DNA from: Labilithrix sp. | GTDB lineage: Bacteria > Myxococcota_A > Polyangia > Polyangiales > Polyangiaceae | Direction of reading: 5' to 3' | NCBI GenBank assembly: GCA_019637175.1 | Contig: JAHBWD010000033.1 | Span: forward strand, 1-64,000 | Length of the DNA stretch: 64,000 bases | Part shown: positions 7,612 through 16,953 of the stretch, piece by piece | Position numbering within the stretch: position 1 is the stretch's first letter | How the letters are laid out: each line of letters opens with the position of its first letter | Position numbers and translations under genes: made by a program | The notes under the pieces: model-generated | Told to the model about the DNA's origin: nothing | What the model saw: the letters and a program-made list of their open reading frames with translations, nothing else | The model's database searches: none

Positions 7612-10359
7612 TCACTTCGGCACTTCGAACGAGTGCCGTACGGTCTGCGGTGTTCCGCTGAACGCGTTCACCTTGGCGCGACGGAGCTGAGCCGCCACGC
7701 AGTCGCCCGTGGGCGTTCCCGCGAACGGCGGATCGACGTGCACGCCCGAGACGGCGCCGTCGGTACCGAACGTGACCGTCGCGTTGCCCGGCCCGGTCGG
7801 ACCGCCCTCTTTCTTGCAGAACACGAGCACGCCGTTCGCGACGCTCAGCCTGCCGCGCGCCGCGCCCTCGTTCCACGCGTTCGGATCGACCGCCGGCTTC
7901 GCCGACGCGGTCGGCGGGGGCGTCGCCGTCGGCGGAGGCCACGTGAACTGCGGCGCGGACGTCGTCGGCTGCGCGGCCGTCGCCGCCGGCGCGGAAGCGG
8001 ACGCGGAAGGCGGGGCGCTCGGCTCCGGTGTCTCCGTGGGCGCGGCGGCGACCGACGCGTCTTCCGCCGGAGTGTCGGTGCCCGGCGGAGCGGTCGCGTC
8101 GACTTCCTCCGTCGCCACCGGCGGCGCCGTCGCCGGCTCCGTGGGCGACTCCGTCGGCATCGGGACCGGCGTCGGCGTGAGCTCCGCGCTCTCGGCCGAC
8201 GCGACGCCACCGTCAGGAGCGACCGATCGCGCGCGAAGCGCGAACAACCCGAGACCGAGGCCGCCGACCGCAAGCACGGCGAGCCCGATCGCGATCGGCA
8301 CGATGGGAAGGGGCTTCGCGGGCGCTTCGACCGCGGGCGCGGAGGGCGGCGGGAACGGCGCCGCCGGCGGCGCCGCCGCGAACGGCGTTTGTGCCGTTCC
8401 GAAAGGCGCCGGGGGCGTGTGCGAGATGAGCGGCTGCGCCGACACCACGGCGCTGGCCTGACCGAAGGGAGCCTGCTGCGGCGGCGGCTGCGGGATCGCG
8501 GCGACCGCGGGGATCCCGCGCGGCGGCGTTCCTCGCGCGCCGGGAATGCCTTGCATGCCCGGCGCCGGAACGGGCGGCGACATCGCGACCGTCGACCCGA
8601 GACCGCCACGCTGCGGAGGCGGCGGAGGTTGCGGCAGCTCTTGCTGCTGTTGCGCCAAGGCCTGCGCGACCGCGGAGCGCGCCGCCTGGGCGTCGCCGGG
8701 CGCCATCATCATCGTTCCGCCGCTGCCTCCTCCCGAGGGCGGCACCGGCGTGACACGCGCGGGCGCATCCGGCGGAGGCGCCGGCGCGGCCGCGGGCATG
8801 CGCGTCGACGAAGGCGCGGCGGCGCGCGCGGCGTCGGCGAGATCGTCGACGTCGGCGCCCGCGATCGCTCGATCCACGGCCGCGCGCGCGGCTTGCGCGT
8901 CGGCGAGCGCGAGGGTGCGGAGCACCTCTGCGCCCGGCGCGTGGATCTTCGTCGCTTCCTCTTCTTCGCCGGCCGCGGCTGCCGCGATCGCGATCGGCGC
9001 GGTCGCGATCGACGTCGGCGGCTCGCTCGCTCGCCTCGCGATCGTCTCGGCGTCGGGCGCGGAAGGAAAGCGCGCCGTCGGCGGCGAGCCCGCCGGACGA
9101 TCCGACGGAGGACGCGCCGCGGGACGCGGAATGCCGGGCATCCCCGGCGAGCTCGGAGGACGCGCCGTCGTGCGCAGCGGCGCCGCGGGCGGAGCGGGCG
9201 CCGCGCCCGGACGCACCGGCGGGATCCCGATCGTCGTCGGAATGCGCGGCCGCGGCCCAGGCTTCGGCGCGCCGGGCACGCCGGGCGTGCTCGTGCCGAG
9301 CGGCAACGTGCCCGCGTGCTTCATCGGCGCCGCGACGGTCTCCTTCGCGTCCTTGGGCGCGGGCGGTCGAGCCCCGATCGCGAGCGGCGGCGTCTCGCGC
9401 GCCGCCTGCTCGTACTTGTGCTCGCTCGCGACCTTCATCGCGATCGTGAGGCTCTTCCAGAAATCGCCGACCGACTGCCACCGCGCCTTGGGATCGAGCA
9501 GCGTCGCGCGCGCGAACGCCGCCTCGACCTCGTCGGGCACCTCGACGCCGAGCGACCGCGGCGTCGGCCGTTTGTTCGGATCCGTGGTCGCGGTGGCGAA
9601 CTCGCCGATGTGCGTTCCTTCGTTGACCGTCTTGTCGCGGAGCGCCTCCAACAGAACGAGCGCGAACGCGTACACGTCGGACGCGGCGCCGACCGCGCCG
9701 ATGCGATCGTCGAACTGCTCGGGCGAGCCGTACGCCGGCGCGAAGATCCGGATCTGCCCCACCGTCTGCGCGCGCGGCCCGAGGTTGAGCGCGCCGTCGT
9801 GCATGATCTTGGCGACGCCGAAGTCGAGGACCTTCATCTTCACGCCCTGCGGCGTGGTGGCGAGGTAGAAGTTGCCCGGGTTGAGATCGCGGTGCACGAC
9901 GCCCTGTGCGTGCGCGTGCGCGAGCCCGTCGGCCGCCGCGTCGAACAGCTTCACCACCTCGTCGAGCGTGCGGCCCTTCTCGCCGACGGTGCGGCGCACG
10001 GTGAAGTCGTTCTGGAGCGAGCGGCCCTCGAGCCACTCGAGCACCATGTAAGGAATGATCGCGCCCGTCGCCGGCGCCTGCGTCGTGCCCGCCGCGACGC
10101 TCCTCACGATGTGGAGGTTGCCCTGCGAGAGGCGATAGAGGATGCGGCTCTCGTCGCGGAAGCGCTGGATGAAGGTGTCGACGAGCGAGGTGCCGAGCGC
10201 CGCGGGCAGCTTGAGGCACTTGATCGCGATCGGCTCGTTCAGGCCCTGGTGGTGGCCCTTGTACACCGTGCTGAAACCGCCCTCACCGACGAGCTGATCG
10301 ACACGAAATTGGCCGTCGAGGACCTGACCCACGAGCCCGAACGGGTCGGCTGGATTCAC
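7612..10359 (-). CDS. Membrane Ser/Thr protein kinase (PknB-like) with periplasmic C-terminal domain
   Basis: A 915-residue kinase with a GTG start. The kinase domain covers about residues 15-310: glycine loop GEGGFS, ATP lysine Lys47 in AIKCLK, HRDLN with Asp158, and DFG at 179-181, so it should be catalytically active. A long Pro/Ala-rich, low-complexity segment (about 330-690) follows, then one transmembrane helix at about 700-725 (LPIVPIAIGLAVLAVGG). A second Pro/Thr/Ala-rich linker leads to a C-terminal domain of about 85 residues with NGVLVFCKK. Such C-terminal beta domains recur in myxobacterial envelope proteins. It probably senses an envelope signal. It converges with the metallopeptidase lipoprotein gene. 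Confidence 0.93.
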   Translation of the reverse strand: MNPADPFGLVGQVLDGQFRVDQLVGEGGFSTVYKGHHQGLNEPIAIKCLKLPAALGTSLVDTFIQRFRDESRILYRLSQGNLHIVRSVAAGTTQAPATGAIIPYMVLEWLEGRSLQNDFTVRRTVGEKGRTLDEVVKLFDAAADGLAHAHAQGVVHRDLNPGNFYLATTPQGVKMKVLDFGVAKIMHDGALNLGPRAQTVGQIRIFAPAYGSPEQFDDRIGAVGAASDVYAFALVLLEALRDKTVNEGTHIGEFATATTDPNKRPTPRSLGVEVPDEVEAAFARATLLDPKARWQSVGDFWKSLTIAMKVASEHKYEQAARETPPLAIGARPPAPKDAKETVAAPMKHAGTLPLGTSTPGVPGAPKPGPRPRIPTTIGIPPVRPGAAPAPPAAPLRTTARPPSSPGMPGIPRPAARPPSDRPAGSPPTARFPSAPDAETIARRASEPPTSIATAPIAIAAAAAGEEEEATKIHAPGAEVLRTLALADAQAARAAVDRAIAGADVDDLADAARAAAPSSTRMPAAAPAPPPDAPARVTPVPPSGGGSGGTMMMAPGDAQAARSAVAQALAQQQQELPQPPPPPQRGGLGSTVAMSPPVPAPGMQGIPGARGTPPRGIPAVAAIPQPPPQQAPFGQASAVVSAQPLISHTPPAPFGTAQTPFAAAPPAAPFPPPSAPAVEAPAKPLPIVPIAIGLAVLAVGGLGLGLFALRARSVAPDGGVASAESAELTPTPVPMPTESPTEPATAPPVATEEVDATAPPGTDTPAEDASVAAAPTETPEPSAPPSASASAPAATAAQPTTSAPQFTWPPPTATPPPTASAKPAVDPNAWNEGAARGRLSVANGVLVFCKKEGGPTGPGNATVTFGTDGAVSGVHVDPPFAGTPTGDCVAAQLRRAKVNAFSGTPQTVRHSFEVPK

Positions 10360-10393
10360 GCGCGCAGCCTACCAGCAGAAGGCCGAGAAGACT

Positions 10394-11104
10394 CTATCGT
10401 TCGTCGGCCGTGACCGATCCTCCGTACCAGGCCATGCGGAAGCCGAAGGAGAGCCAGTGGCGCTCGGCGGGCTTGCTGAAGATCGCGTCGTACTCGACGT
10501 AAGGTCCGCCCGAGACGTGGCCACCGAGCATGCGGAAGAAGCGCCACTCGTGGTGCACGCCCGCGCCGAGGAACGACTGCGTCCCGTCGGCGCCGGGGTA
10601 CGGCCCCTTGGCTTGAAGCTCGGTCGCGCCGACGCCCATCATGCCGTAGATCGCCAGATCCGCGAGCCTGGGCACGAGCCGGTAGAACGGGAACGCCTCG
10701 GCGCGGAAGCCGACGCCGAAGCCCGTCGACTTCCACTTCTCGGTCTCCATCCTCGCGCTGCTCACCATTGGCCCGAACGAGAGGTAGTCGGTGAGCGCGC
10801 CCATCACGAAGATCGAGCTCGACGTTCCGACGAGGAGCGGGCTCTCGGAGTAATAGTCGGGGTTTCCGATGAGCTTCGAGTCGTTGGGATAGCCGCTCGC
10901 GCCCGCGAACGCCGGGCCGAACGCGAGGCCGATGACGACGCCGGCGCGGCGCTCGGCCGGAACGCTCTGCATCGCCGCCTCGCTCGGCGACGGCGAGACC
11001 GAAGAAGGAGAACCGGTGTCGCCCACCGCCGAATCGGCGAGCGCGAGCGCGGGGGAGAGCGCGAGAGCGCCCGACGCGAAGAGGGCCGCGGAGAGCCGAG
11101 CCAT
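10394..11104 (-). CDS. Predicted outer-membrane beta-barrel protein
   Basis: A 236-residue exported protein with a signal peptide ending ALADSA (about residue 25). It then has alternating hydrophobic/aromatic strands typical of small barrels (for example [22 protein letters not shown] and [13 protein letters not shown]). The ATG is preceded by a strong Shine-Dalgarno sequence, AGGAGGGGG, a few bases upstream. The gene lies just upstream of the kinase gene on the same strand (34-base gap) and may be co-transcribed with it. No specific function can be assigned. Confidence 0.75.
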   Translation of the reverse strand: MARLSAALFASGALALSPALALADSAVGDTGSPSSVSPSPSEAAMQSVPAERRAGVVIGLAFGPAFAGASGYPNDSKLIGNPDYYSESPLLVGTSSSIFVMGALTDYLSFGPMVSSARMETEKWKSTGFGVGFRAEAFPFYRLVPRLADLAIYGMMGVGATELQAKGPYPGADGTQSFLGAGVHHEWRFFRMLGGHVSGGPYVEYDAIFSKPAERHWLSFGFRMAWYGGSVTADER

Positions 11105-11178
11105 GCCCCCTCCTTATATACGGTTATGTGCGGCGGCTCACGGATGACGCGGCGAGATTTGTGGAGTATCCGCTTGGC

Positions 11179-12456
11179 ATGCCCGAGCGAACGTTGCTGG
11201 ACGCCGACCCGGAGATCGCCAAGCTCATCGACGAAGAGAACCGTCGCGAGCACGAGACGATGCGCCTCATCGCGAGCGAGAACTACGCCTCGCGCGCGGT
11301 GATGGAGGCGACGGGCAGCGTCCTCACGAACAAGTACTCCGAGGGCTACGCGAAGAAGCGTTACTACGAGGGCCAGCAGGTCATCGATCAGGTCGAGGAG
11401 CTCGCCATCGCGCGGCTGAAGAAGCTCTTCGGCGCGACGGCCGCGGCGGGCGGCGAAGACGATCTCCACGTCAACGTCCAGCCGTACTCGGGAAGCCCGG
11501 CGAACCTCGCCGTGTACCTCGCGTTCTGCAGCCCGGGCGACGTCGTCATGGGCCTCGGCCTCCCGGCCGGAGGCCACCTCACGCACGGACACACCGTGTC
11601 GATCACGGGCAAGTACTTCAAGAGCGTGCCCTACGGCGTGCGACGCGACGATCACCGCATCGACATGGACGAGGTGCGCAAGCTCGCGAAGGAGCACAAG
11701 CCGAAGCTCCTCTGGGCGGGCACGACGGCGTATCCGCGCATCCTCGACTTCGCGGCGTTCCGATCGATCGCCGACGAGGTCGGCGCGATCCTCGCCGCCG
11801 ACATCGCCCACATCTCCGGGCTCGTCGCCGCCGGCGTCCACCCTTCGCCGATCGGCGTCGCCGACGTCGTGACGTCGACCACGCACAAGACCTTCCGCGG
11901 CCCGCGCGGCGGGATGATCTTCTGCAAGAAGGCGCACGCCGCGGCGATCGACAAGGCGGTCTTCCCCGGCCTCCAAGGCGGGCCGCACAACCACACGACG
12001 GCGGCGATCGCGGTCGCGGCGCGCGAGGCGCTCGAGCCCTCGTTCAAGGAGTACGCGAAGAGCGTCGTGGCGAACGCGAAGGTGCTCGCGGGCGCGCTCG
12101 TCGAGAAGGGCTTCGGCGTCACCACGGGCGGCACCGACAACCACCTCATGCTCGTCGACCTCACGAGCAAGAACATCGCGGGCAAGCCCGCCGCGCAGGC
12201 GCTCGACCGCGCGGGGATCGTCGCCAACTACAACGCGGTGCCCTTCGATCCGCGTAAGCCCTTCGACCCTTCGGGCCTTCGCATCGGCACGCCCGCGGTC
12301 ACCTCGCGCGGCATGGGCAAGGCGGAGATGGAGAAGCTCGCGAGCTGGATCGATCGCGTCGTAGCGAAATCCACCGACGAGGCCGAGATCGCGAAGGTCG
12401 CCGCGGAAGTGAAAGATCTCTGCCGAGGATTCCCCGCTCCCGGAATCCGCGTCTGA
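11179..12456 (+). CDS. glyA: Serine hydroxymethyltransferase
   Basis: A 425-residue PLP enzyme, the normal length for GlyA. It interconverts serine and glycine while charging tetrahydrofolate with a one-carbon unit, in the cytosol. Recognisable parts: [14 protein letters not shown] near the N-terminus, [12 protein letters not shown] (substrate loop), [13 protein letters not shown] with the PLP-binding Lys, and the C-terminal R-G-P-A-type segment [13 protein letters not shown]. The ATG at 11179 matches the family N-terminus; an upstream frame-compatible start at 11128 would add a non-homologous extension. It is divergent from the barrel gene at 11104 over a short AT-richer spacer. Confidence 0.98.
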   Translation: MPERTLLDADPEIAKLIDEENRREHETMRLIASENYASRAVMEATGSVLTNKYSEGYAKKRYYEGQQVIDQVEELAIARLKKLFGATAAAGGEDDLHVNVQPYSGSPANLAVYLAFCSPGDVVMGLGLPAGGHLTHGHTVSITGKYFKSVPYGVRRDDHRIDMDEVRKLAKEHKPKLLWAGTTAYPRILDFAAFRSIADEVGAILAADIAHISGLVAAGVHPSPIGVADVVTSTTHKTFRGPRGGMIFCKKAHAAAIDKAVFPGLQGGPHNHTTAAIAVAAREALEPSFKEYAKSVVANAKVLAGALVEKGFGVTTGGTDNHLMLVDLTSKNIAGKPAAQALDRAGIVANYNAVPFDPRKPFDPSGLRIGTPAVTSRGMGKAEMEKLASWIDRVVAKSTDEAEIAKVAAEVKDLCRGFPAPGIRV

Positions 12457-12542
12457 TTCTCGGTCCAGCGACGCTATTTTGCGGAGCAGCGGACGACCGT
12501 CCTCTGTGGGTCCATGTCGCACTCCATCGAGGCTGAGACGCT

Positions 12543-12558
12543 CTTTTGAGCTCAAAAG
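12543..12558. promoter_or_regulatory. 16-base perfect palindrome upstream of hydrolase gene
   Basis: CTTTTGAGCTCAAAAG is a perfect 16-base palindrome in the spacer between glyA and the next gene, 28 bases before the GTG at 12587. Its AT-rich arms stand out from the surrounding GC-rich sequence. It could be an operator, or a weak hairpin terminator for glyA. No repressor is identified. Confidence 0.4.
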
Positions 12559-12586
12559 ATCTCCGCCGCCACTAGGATGCGGCGCC

Positions 12587-13654
12587 GTGCAGACGAGGCG
12601 CACACGACTGTCCATGCTCGGCTTCGCGCTCGCGTGCGCGATCGTCGCCTCGCCGCGCGCGCGCGCCGAAGAGCCGGTCCACGAGCTCGTGCGCCTCGCG
12701 CCGCCGCCTGCGCGCGCCCCGGAGCTCGCGCCCGAGTCGCTGCGCGACGTCGCTCCGCCCATCGCGTTCGATCGCTGGCGCGGCCTCAGCTTCGGATCGT
12801 ATCTCGCGCCGGAGAGAGACTTCGTGCGCGACGACGGCGGCGTCGACGTCGTGTTTCACTTCCACGCCGGCCAGATGGCGGAGCGCCAGCTCAAGGAGAG
12901 CGGCCTCAACGCCGTCTTCGTGTCTTGCGGCTTCGGCCTCGGCAGCGGCGCGTACGCCGACGCGTTCGCGAGCCCGGCGCGCTTCGGCCGGATGCTCGAC
13001 GAGCTGTCGAAGAGCCTCGCGAAGGCGACCGGCAAGTCGAACGTCCACGTGCGGCGCCTCGGGCTCGCGTCGTGGAGCGCCGGCTTCGCCGCGGTGAGCC
13101 GGATCCTCAGCGTCGAGCGCTATTACGGGATGGTCGACGCGGTCGTCCTCAACGACAGCATTCATGCGCAATACAAGGATTCGGGGTCTCGCCCGAAGGC
13201 CGCCGCGCAGGGCGCCGATCAGGTCGACGTGAAGATGATGGGCTCCTTCGTCCGCTTCGCGAGAGACGCCGCGGCGGGCCGCAAGGTGATGGTCCTCACC
13301 CACTCGGCGATCATCCCGCCGGACTACGCAAGCTCGACCGAAGCGACGCAGGCCCTCCTCACGGCGATCTCCGTGCCGCTGCGCACGGTCGACAGCGACG
13401 CCGATCCTGCGATCCCGAGCCTCTCTCCCGACAAGGTGCACGCGGCGATCGCGTCGCGCGGCGCCTCGGGCAAGCTGTCTCTTCGAACGCGCGCCGACGC
13501 CGGGAACCTCCATGTGCGAGGCTTCCGCGGACAGGGACCGCGCGACCACTTCGACCATCTGTACCTGGTCGGCGAAGCGCTGAGATCTTGGGTAGTTCCG
13601 CGCTGGAAGCGAGACGATCGACTCGTCTATACTCTGGCCGGTGAGCAGCTCTGA
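12587..13654 (+). CDS. Secreted alpha/beta-hydrolase-like protein
   Basis: A 355-residue exported protein. The GTG at 12587 follows AGGA at a suitable distance and gives a signal peptide with an Arg-rich n-region (VQTRRTRLSM) ending SPRARA. An ATG at 12614 is the alternative start and would leave only the hydrophobic part. LASWSAGF at mid-protein resembles the GxSxG nucleophile elbow, with Ala in the first Gly position. A late DHFDHLYL segment could supply the His. I cannot place it in a named family. Its 3' end overlaps the GTG of the priming glycosyltransferase gene by 14 bases, so the two are probably co-expressed. Confidence 0.7.
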   Translation: MQTRRTRLSMLGFALACAIVASPRARAEEPVHELVRLAPPPARAPELAPESLRDVAPPIAFDRWRGLSFGSYLAPERDFVRDDGGVDVVFHFHAGQMAERQLKESGLNAVFVSCGFGLGSGAYADAFASPARFGRMLDELSKSLAKATGKSNVHVRRLGLASWSAGFAAVSRILSVERYYGMVDAVVLNDSIHAQYKDSGSRPKAAAQGADQVDVKMMGSFVRFARDAAAGRKVMVLTHSAIIPPDYASSTEATQALLTAISVPLRTVDSDADPAIPSLSPDKVHAAIASRGASGKLSLRTRADAGNLHVRGFRGQGPRDHFDHLYLVGEALRSWVVPRWKRDDRLVYTLAGEQL

Positions 13655-16346
13655 CGAGAGCGGTGCCCCGAAGGCGCCCGACGATCTGAAGGCGACGCTC
13701 GCGTCGAGGCTCCCCGAAGCGGCGAAGGCCGCCCTCGACGAGGCTGCAAAGTCCGTCGCCGAAGCGAACGGCGAGGCGAAGGAGCCGCCGAACGGCGACG
13801 CCAAGCCCGACGCGAACGAAGCGAAGACGGACGCGCACGAGACCAAGAGCGACACGCCCCCTCCGAGCGCGAGCGTCGACGTCGAGGTGAGCGTGCTGCG
13901 CGGGCCGATCGTTCCCGCCGCTGCGATCGTGATCGGAGACCCCGCGCCGCCGGTCAAGAGCCCGAGCTCCAAGCCGCCTCCCGTTCCCGCCAAGCGCGCC
14001 GGATCGGCGACGCTCATCGGCATCACCAACCCGCCGCCGATCGTCCCGCGGCGGCGCACGCCGATGTCGGGAACGCCCGCGCCGCTTCCCCACGAGCACG
14101 GGCGCGCGAACACGATGATCGCCGCGGTCCCGCCGGTGCCTCGCATGACGCCCGCGGCCGGCACGCCCGCGCCCGGCGCGTACGTGCCGAAGATCGCGGT
14201 CCAGAAGCAGCCTTCTTCCCCACCGTCGACGATCAGCCCCGACGGCGGCGTGATCGAGAGCGACCGCGAGTCGCCGAACCCGCCGCCTCCGCCCGACCAC
14301 ACCATCCCGCCGATCGTGCGCATTCCCCAGGGCGGGCTGCTCGGCGCGTCGACCACGACGAAGCCCGAGCGCTCGGGGAGCCTCCTCTGCGAGGTCCTCG
14401 TCAAGAACGGATCGGTCACGCAAGAGGCCGTCGATCGCGCGATCGCCATCCAAGAGGAGCGCGGCGGCCAGATCGGGCGCATCCTCGTGTCGATCGGCGC
14501 GTGCTCGGAAGAGGCGATCGCGCGCGGCCTCATCGATCAGCTCAAGGTCCGCAAGCAGAGCGGCTACCTCACCGACATCTCGGCGGCCGCGCGCGAGAAC
14601 AAAGACGTCGCCGGCCTCAAGGTCCTCACCAGCCCGACGCGCACGGTCCTCACGCTCTTCACGGTCGATCTCGTTTCGCTGTTCCTCGCCGCGTTCCTCG
14701 CGACTGGCGTGCACTGGGCGCGCACGTACGAGGAGCTCGGCGGCATCGACTGGAGCGCCTGGCTCGTCGTCGGTCCCGCGATCGCGCTCTGCGTGCTCAC
14801 CTACCTCGGGCTCGAGCTCTACTCGCCGATGGCGAAGAGCACGCCCGACGAGATCCGCGACGTCGTGTTCTCGACGTCGCTCGTCCACCTCGGCGCCTCG
14901 CTCCTCTCGACCCTCGGCAACCTGCCGATCGTCAAGTGGGGCGTCTTCGTCCGCGGCGTATGGTGGCTCGCGACGCTCTTCCTCGTGCCCGTGCTCCGCG
15001 CGCTCGTCCGCGGCAAGCTCTCGATCCAGCCTTGGTGGGGAATCCCCGTCTGCGTCCTCGGCGCGGCGAAGACCGGCCGCCTCATCGTGCGCACGCTCAA
15101 GGCGCAGCCGCGCTCGGGCCTCAAGCCCGTCATGCTCCTCGACGACGACAAGGAGAAGCACGGCACGCTGCGCGCGAGCTTCACGAACGAGGTGATGGAC
15201 GTCTACTCCGTCAACGTCTCCGCCGCGCACTTCATGAGCGACTCGCAGCGGCAGGCGCTCTCCGACGACCTCTTCGGCCCCGAGGGCGACGCCTCGACCG
15301 GTCCGATCAGCTCCGATCACATCCCGGTGCCGCCGTCGTCGTGGCACTCGAGGGTCGACGTCACCGGCGGCACGACGAGCGACGAGCATCAGTTCCTCGG
15401 GCCCGAGAGCCAGAAGCCGCGCGGCGGCGCGCCGCGCCTCACGCGCGACGCCTCCGAGTTCCCGCGCGGGAAGTTCGCCGAGGTCGACGGCGTACCCGTC
15501 GTCGGCGATCTCTCGCTCGCGCCGATCCTCGCGCAGCGCCTCAAGATCCCGTACGCCGTCCTCGCGATGCCCGGCGTCGAGGGGCCGAAGCTCCTTCAGA
15601 TCGTCGAGCGCGTCGGCGGCAAGTTCTCCCACTTGCTCGTCATCCCCGACCTCTTCGGCTTCGCGACGCTCGGCGTCCCCGCCAAGAACCTCGGCGGCAT
15701 CCTCGGCGTCGAGGTCCGGCAGCAGCTCCTCCTGCCCGGCCCGCGCCTCGCGAAGCGCGTGATGGACGTCGCGCTGACGAGCATGGGCGCGCTCTTCGTG
15801 CTCCCGTTCCTCGCGCTCATCGCGCTGCTCATCAAGCTCGATTCGAAGGGCCCGATCTTCTACACGCAGAAGCGCCTCGGCAAAGACGGCGAGCACTTCC
15901 GCGCCTACAAGTTCCGGACGATGCACGGCGACGGCGAGGAGCGCCTCAAGGCCATCCTCGACGCGGATCCCGCGCTCCGCGCCGAGTACGAGATCTATCA
16001 CAAGCTCAAGAAAGACCCGCGCGTCACGCGGATCGGCCGCGTCCTCCGGAAGTTCTCCCTCGACGAGTTCCCGCAGCTCTTGAACGTCATCAACGGCGAC
16101 ATGAGCCTCGTCGGGCCGCGCCCGTACATCGAGCGCGAGCTCACCGAGATGGGCGGGCAGGAGAAGATCATCCTCCGCGCGCCGCCGGGGATGACGGGCA
16201 TGTGGCAGGTGAGCGATCGCAACGCGACGAGCTTCGCGCAGCGCGTGCAGATCGACGTGTACTACGTGCGCAACTGGTCGCCGTGGCTCGACATCCACAT
16301 CCTCGCCAAGACGTTCGGCGTCGTCATCAAGGGCTCGGGCGTCTGA
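13641..16346 (+). CDS. Polyprenyl-phosphate hexose-1-phosphate transferase (priming GT) with MshEN-like N-domain
   Basis: A 901-residue protein with a GTG start overlapping the previous gene. Residues about 1-245 are Pro/Ala-rich and disordered. About 248-305 holds two copies of a helix-turn-helix-like motif (LVKNGSVTQEAVDRAIAIQ and LVSIGACSEEAIARGLIDQ), which resembles the GspE N-terminal/MshEN domain. Several transmembrane helices (about 335-460) and a nucleotide-binding-like region follow. The C-terminal 200 residues are the bacterial sugar transferase domain, with KRVMDVALTSMG, GPIFYTQKRLG, YKFRTM, KFSLDEFPQL and NGDMSLVGPRPY. It starts exopolysaccharide repeat units by moving a sugar phosphate onto undecaprenyl phosphate at the inner membrane. 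Confidence 0.93.
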   Translation: MSSSDESGAPKAPDDLKATLASRLPEAAKAALDEAAKSVAEANGEAKEPPNGDAKPDANEAKTDAHETKSDTPPPSASVDVEVSVLRGPIVPAAAIVIGDPAPPVKSPSSKPPPVPAKRAGSATLIGITNPPPIVPRRRTPMSGTPAPLPHEHGRANTMIAAVPPVPRMTPAAGTPAPGAYVPKIAVQKQPSSPPSTISPDGGVIESDRESPNPPPPPDHTIPPIVRIPQGGLLGASTTTKPERSGSLLCEVLVKNGSVTQEAVDRAIAIQEERGGQIGRILVSIGACSEEAIARGLIDQLKVRKQSGYLTDISAAARENKDVAGLKVLTSPTRTVLTLFTVDLVSLFLAAFLATGVHWARTYEELGGIDWSAWLVVGPAIALCVLTYLGLELYSPMAKSTPDEIRDVVFSTSLVHLGASLLSTLGNLPIVKWGVFVRGVWWLATLFLVPVLRALVRGKLSIQPWWGIPVCVLGAAKTGRLIVRTLKAQPRSGLKPVMLLDDDKEKHGTLRASFTNEVMDVYSVNVSAAHFMSDSQRQALSDDLFGPEGDASTGPISSDHIPVPPSSWHSRVDVTGGTTSDEHQFLGPESQKPRGGAPRLTRDASEFPRGKFAEVDGVPVVGDLSLAPILAQRLKIPYAVLAMPGVEGPKLLQIVERVGGKFSHLLVIPDLFGFATLGVPAKNLGGILGVEVRQQLLLPGPRLAKRVMDVALTSMGALFVLPFLALIALLIKLDSKGPIFYTQKRLGKDGEHFRAYKFRTMHGDGEERLKAILDADPALRAEYEIYHKLKKDPRVTRIGRVLRKFSLDEFPQLLNVINGDMSLVGPRPYIERELTEMGGQEKIILRAPPGMTGMWQVSDRNATSFAQRVQIDVYYVRNWSPWLDIHILAKTFGVVIKGSGV

Positions 16347-16347
16347 C

Positions 16348-16944
16348 GTGGGTGTCCTCCGCAAGCTCCTCACCGACGCCGTCGAGCTCGCGCGCGGAAT
16401 GCGCGCGAAGGGCGGCGCGCCCGCCGACATGAACGCGACGCCGCCGCTCAAGGAGGCGGTGAAGGCCGCGCTCTCGCAAGACGGCTACAAGGTGCTCCTC
16501 TCCACGCGCCTGCGCGAAGCCGCGCGAAGGTGGCACGTCCCCGGCGCGAACCACGCGCTGCGCCTCGCGACGACGGTGCTCTACGGCATCGAGATCGGCA
16601 ACGACATCGAGCTCGGCGACGGCGTCAATTTCGTCCACACGCTGGGCACGGTGATCGGCGGCACGTCGAAGGTCGGCGCGCGCGTGAAGTTCATGGGCAA
16701 CAACACCGTCGGCACCGCGAAAGACAACGGCTGCCCGATCATCGAAGACGACGTCGTCGTCGGCTGCGGCGCGCGCGTCCTCGGGCCGATTCGCGTCGGG
16801 CGCGGCGCCTTCATCGGCGCGAACGCCGTCGTGCTCTCCGACGTTCCGCCGGGCGCGGTCGTCACCGGCATCCCGGCGAAGGTCCGCGAGCCCAGGAAGA
16901 ACGACGCCGACGCCGACGACGCGAAGACCAACGGCGCCGAGTAG
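16348..16944 (+). CDS. Serine-acetyltransferase-like hexapeptide (LbH) acyltransferase
   Basis: A 198-residue left-handed beta-helix acyltransferase with a GTG start one base after the preceding stop. The helical N-terminus (about 1-80) is followed by hexapeptide repeats: IGNDIELGDGV, IIEDDVVVGCGARVLGPIRVG and GAFIGANAVVLSDVPPGAVVTGIPA. VNFVHTLGTVIGG resembles the catalytic His region of CysE-type enzymes. It differs from true CysE by a short N-domain and by its place directly behind a priming glycosyltransferase, so it more likely acetylates an exopolysaccharide sugar than makes O-acetylserine. That role is inferred from context. Confidence 0.85.
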   Translation: MGVLRKLLTDAVELARGMRAKGGAPADMNATPPLKEAVKAALSQDGYKVLLSTRLREAARRWHVPGANHALRLATTVLYGIEIGNDIELGDGVNFVHTLGTVIGGTSKVGARVKFMGNNTVGTAKDNGCPIIEDDVVVGCGARVLGPIRVGRGAFIGANAVVLSDVPPGAVVTGIPAKVREPRKNDADADDAKTNGAE

Positions 16945-16953
16945 TGGAGCGCT

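Noticed and set aside
7633-10413. A 926-codon plus-strand open frame opposite the kinase gene
   Set aside because: Arg-rich, low-complexity antisense shadow of a high-GC gene; the minus strand has clear kinase motifs. The same applies to long frames opposite the genes at 13641, 31837 and 43385.
16348-16944. True CysE for cysteine synthesis
   Set aside because: The N-terminal domain is too short and the context is polysaccharide synthesis; kept as a CysE-like acyltransferase.
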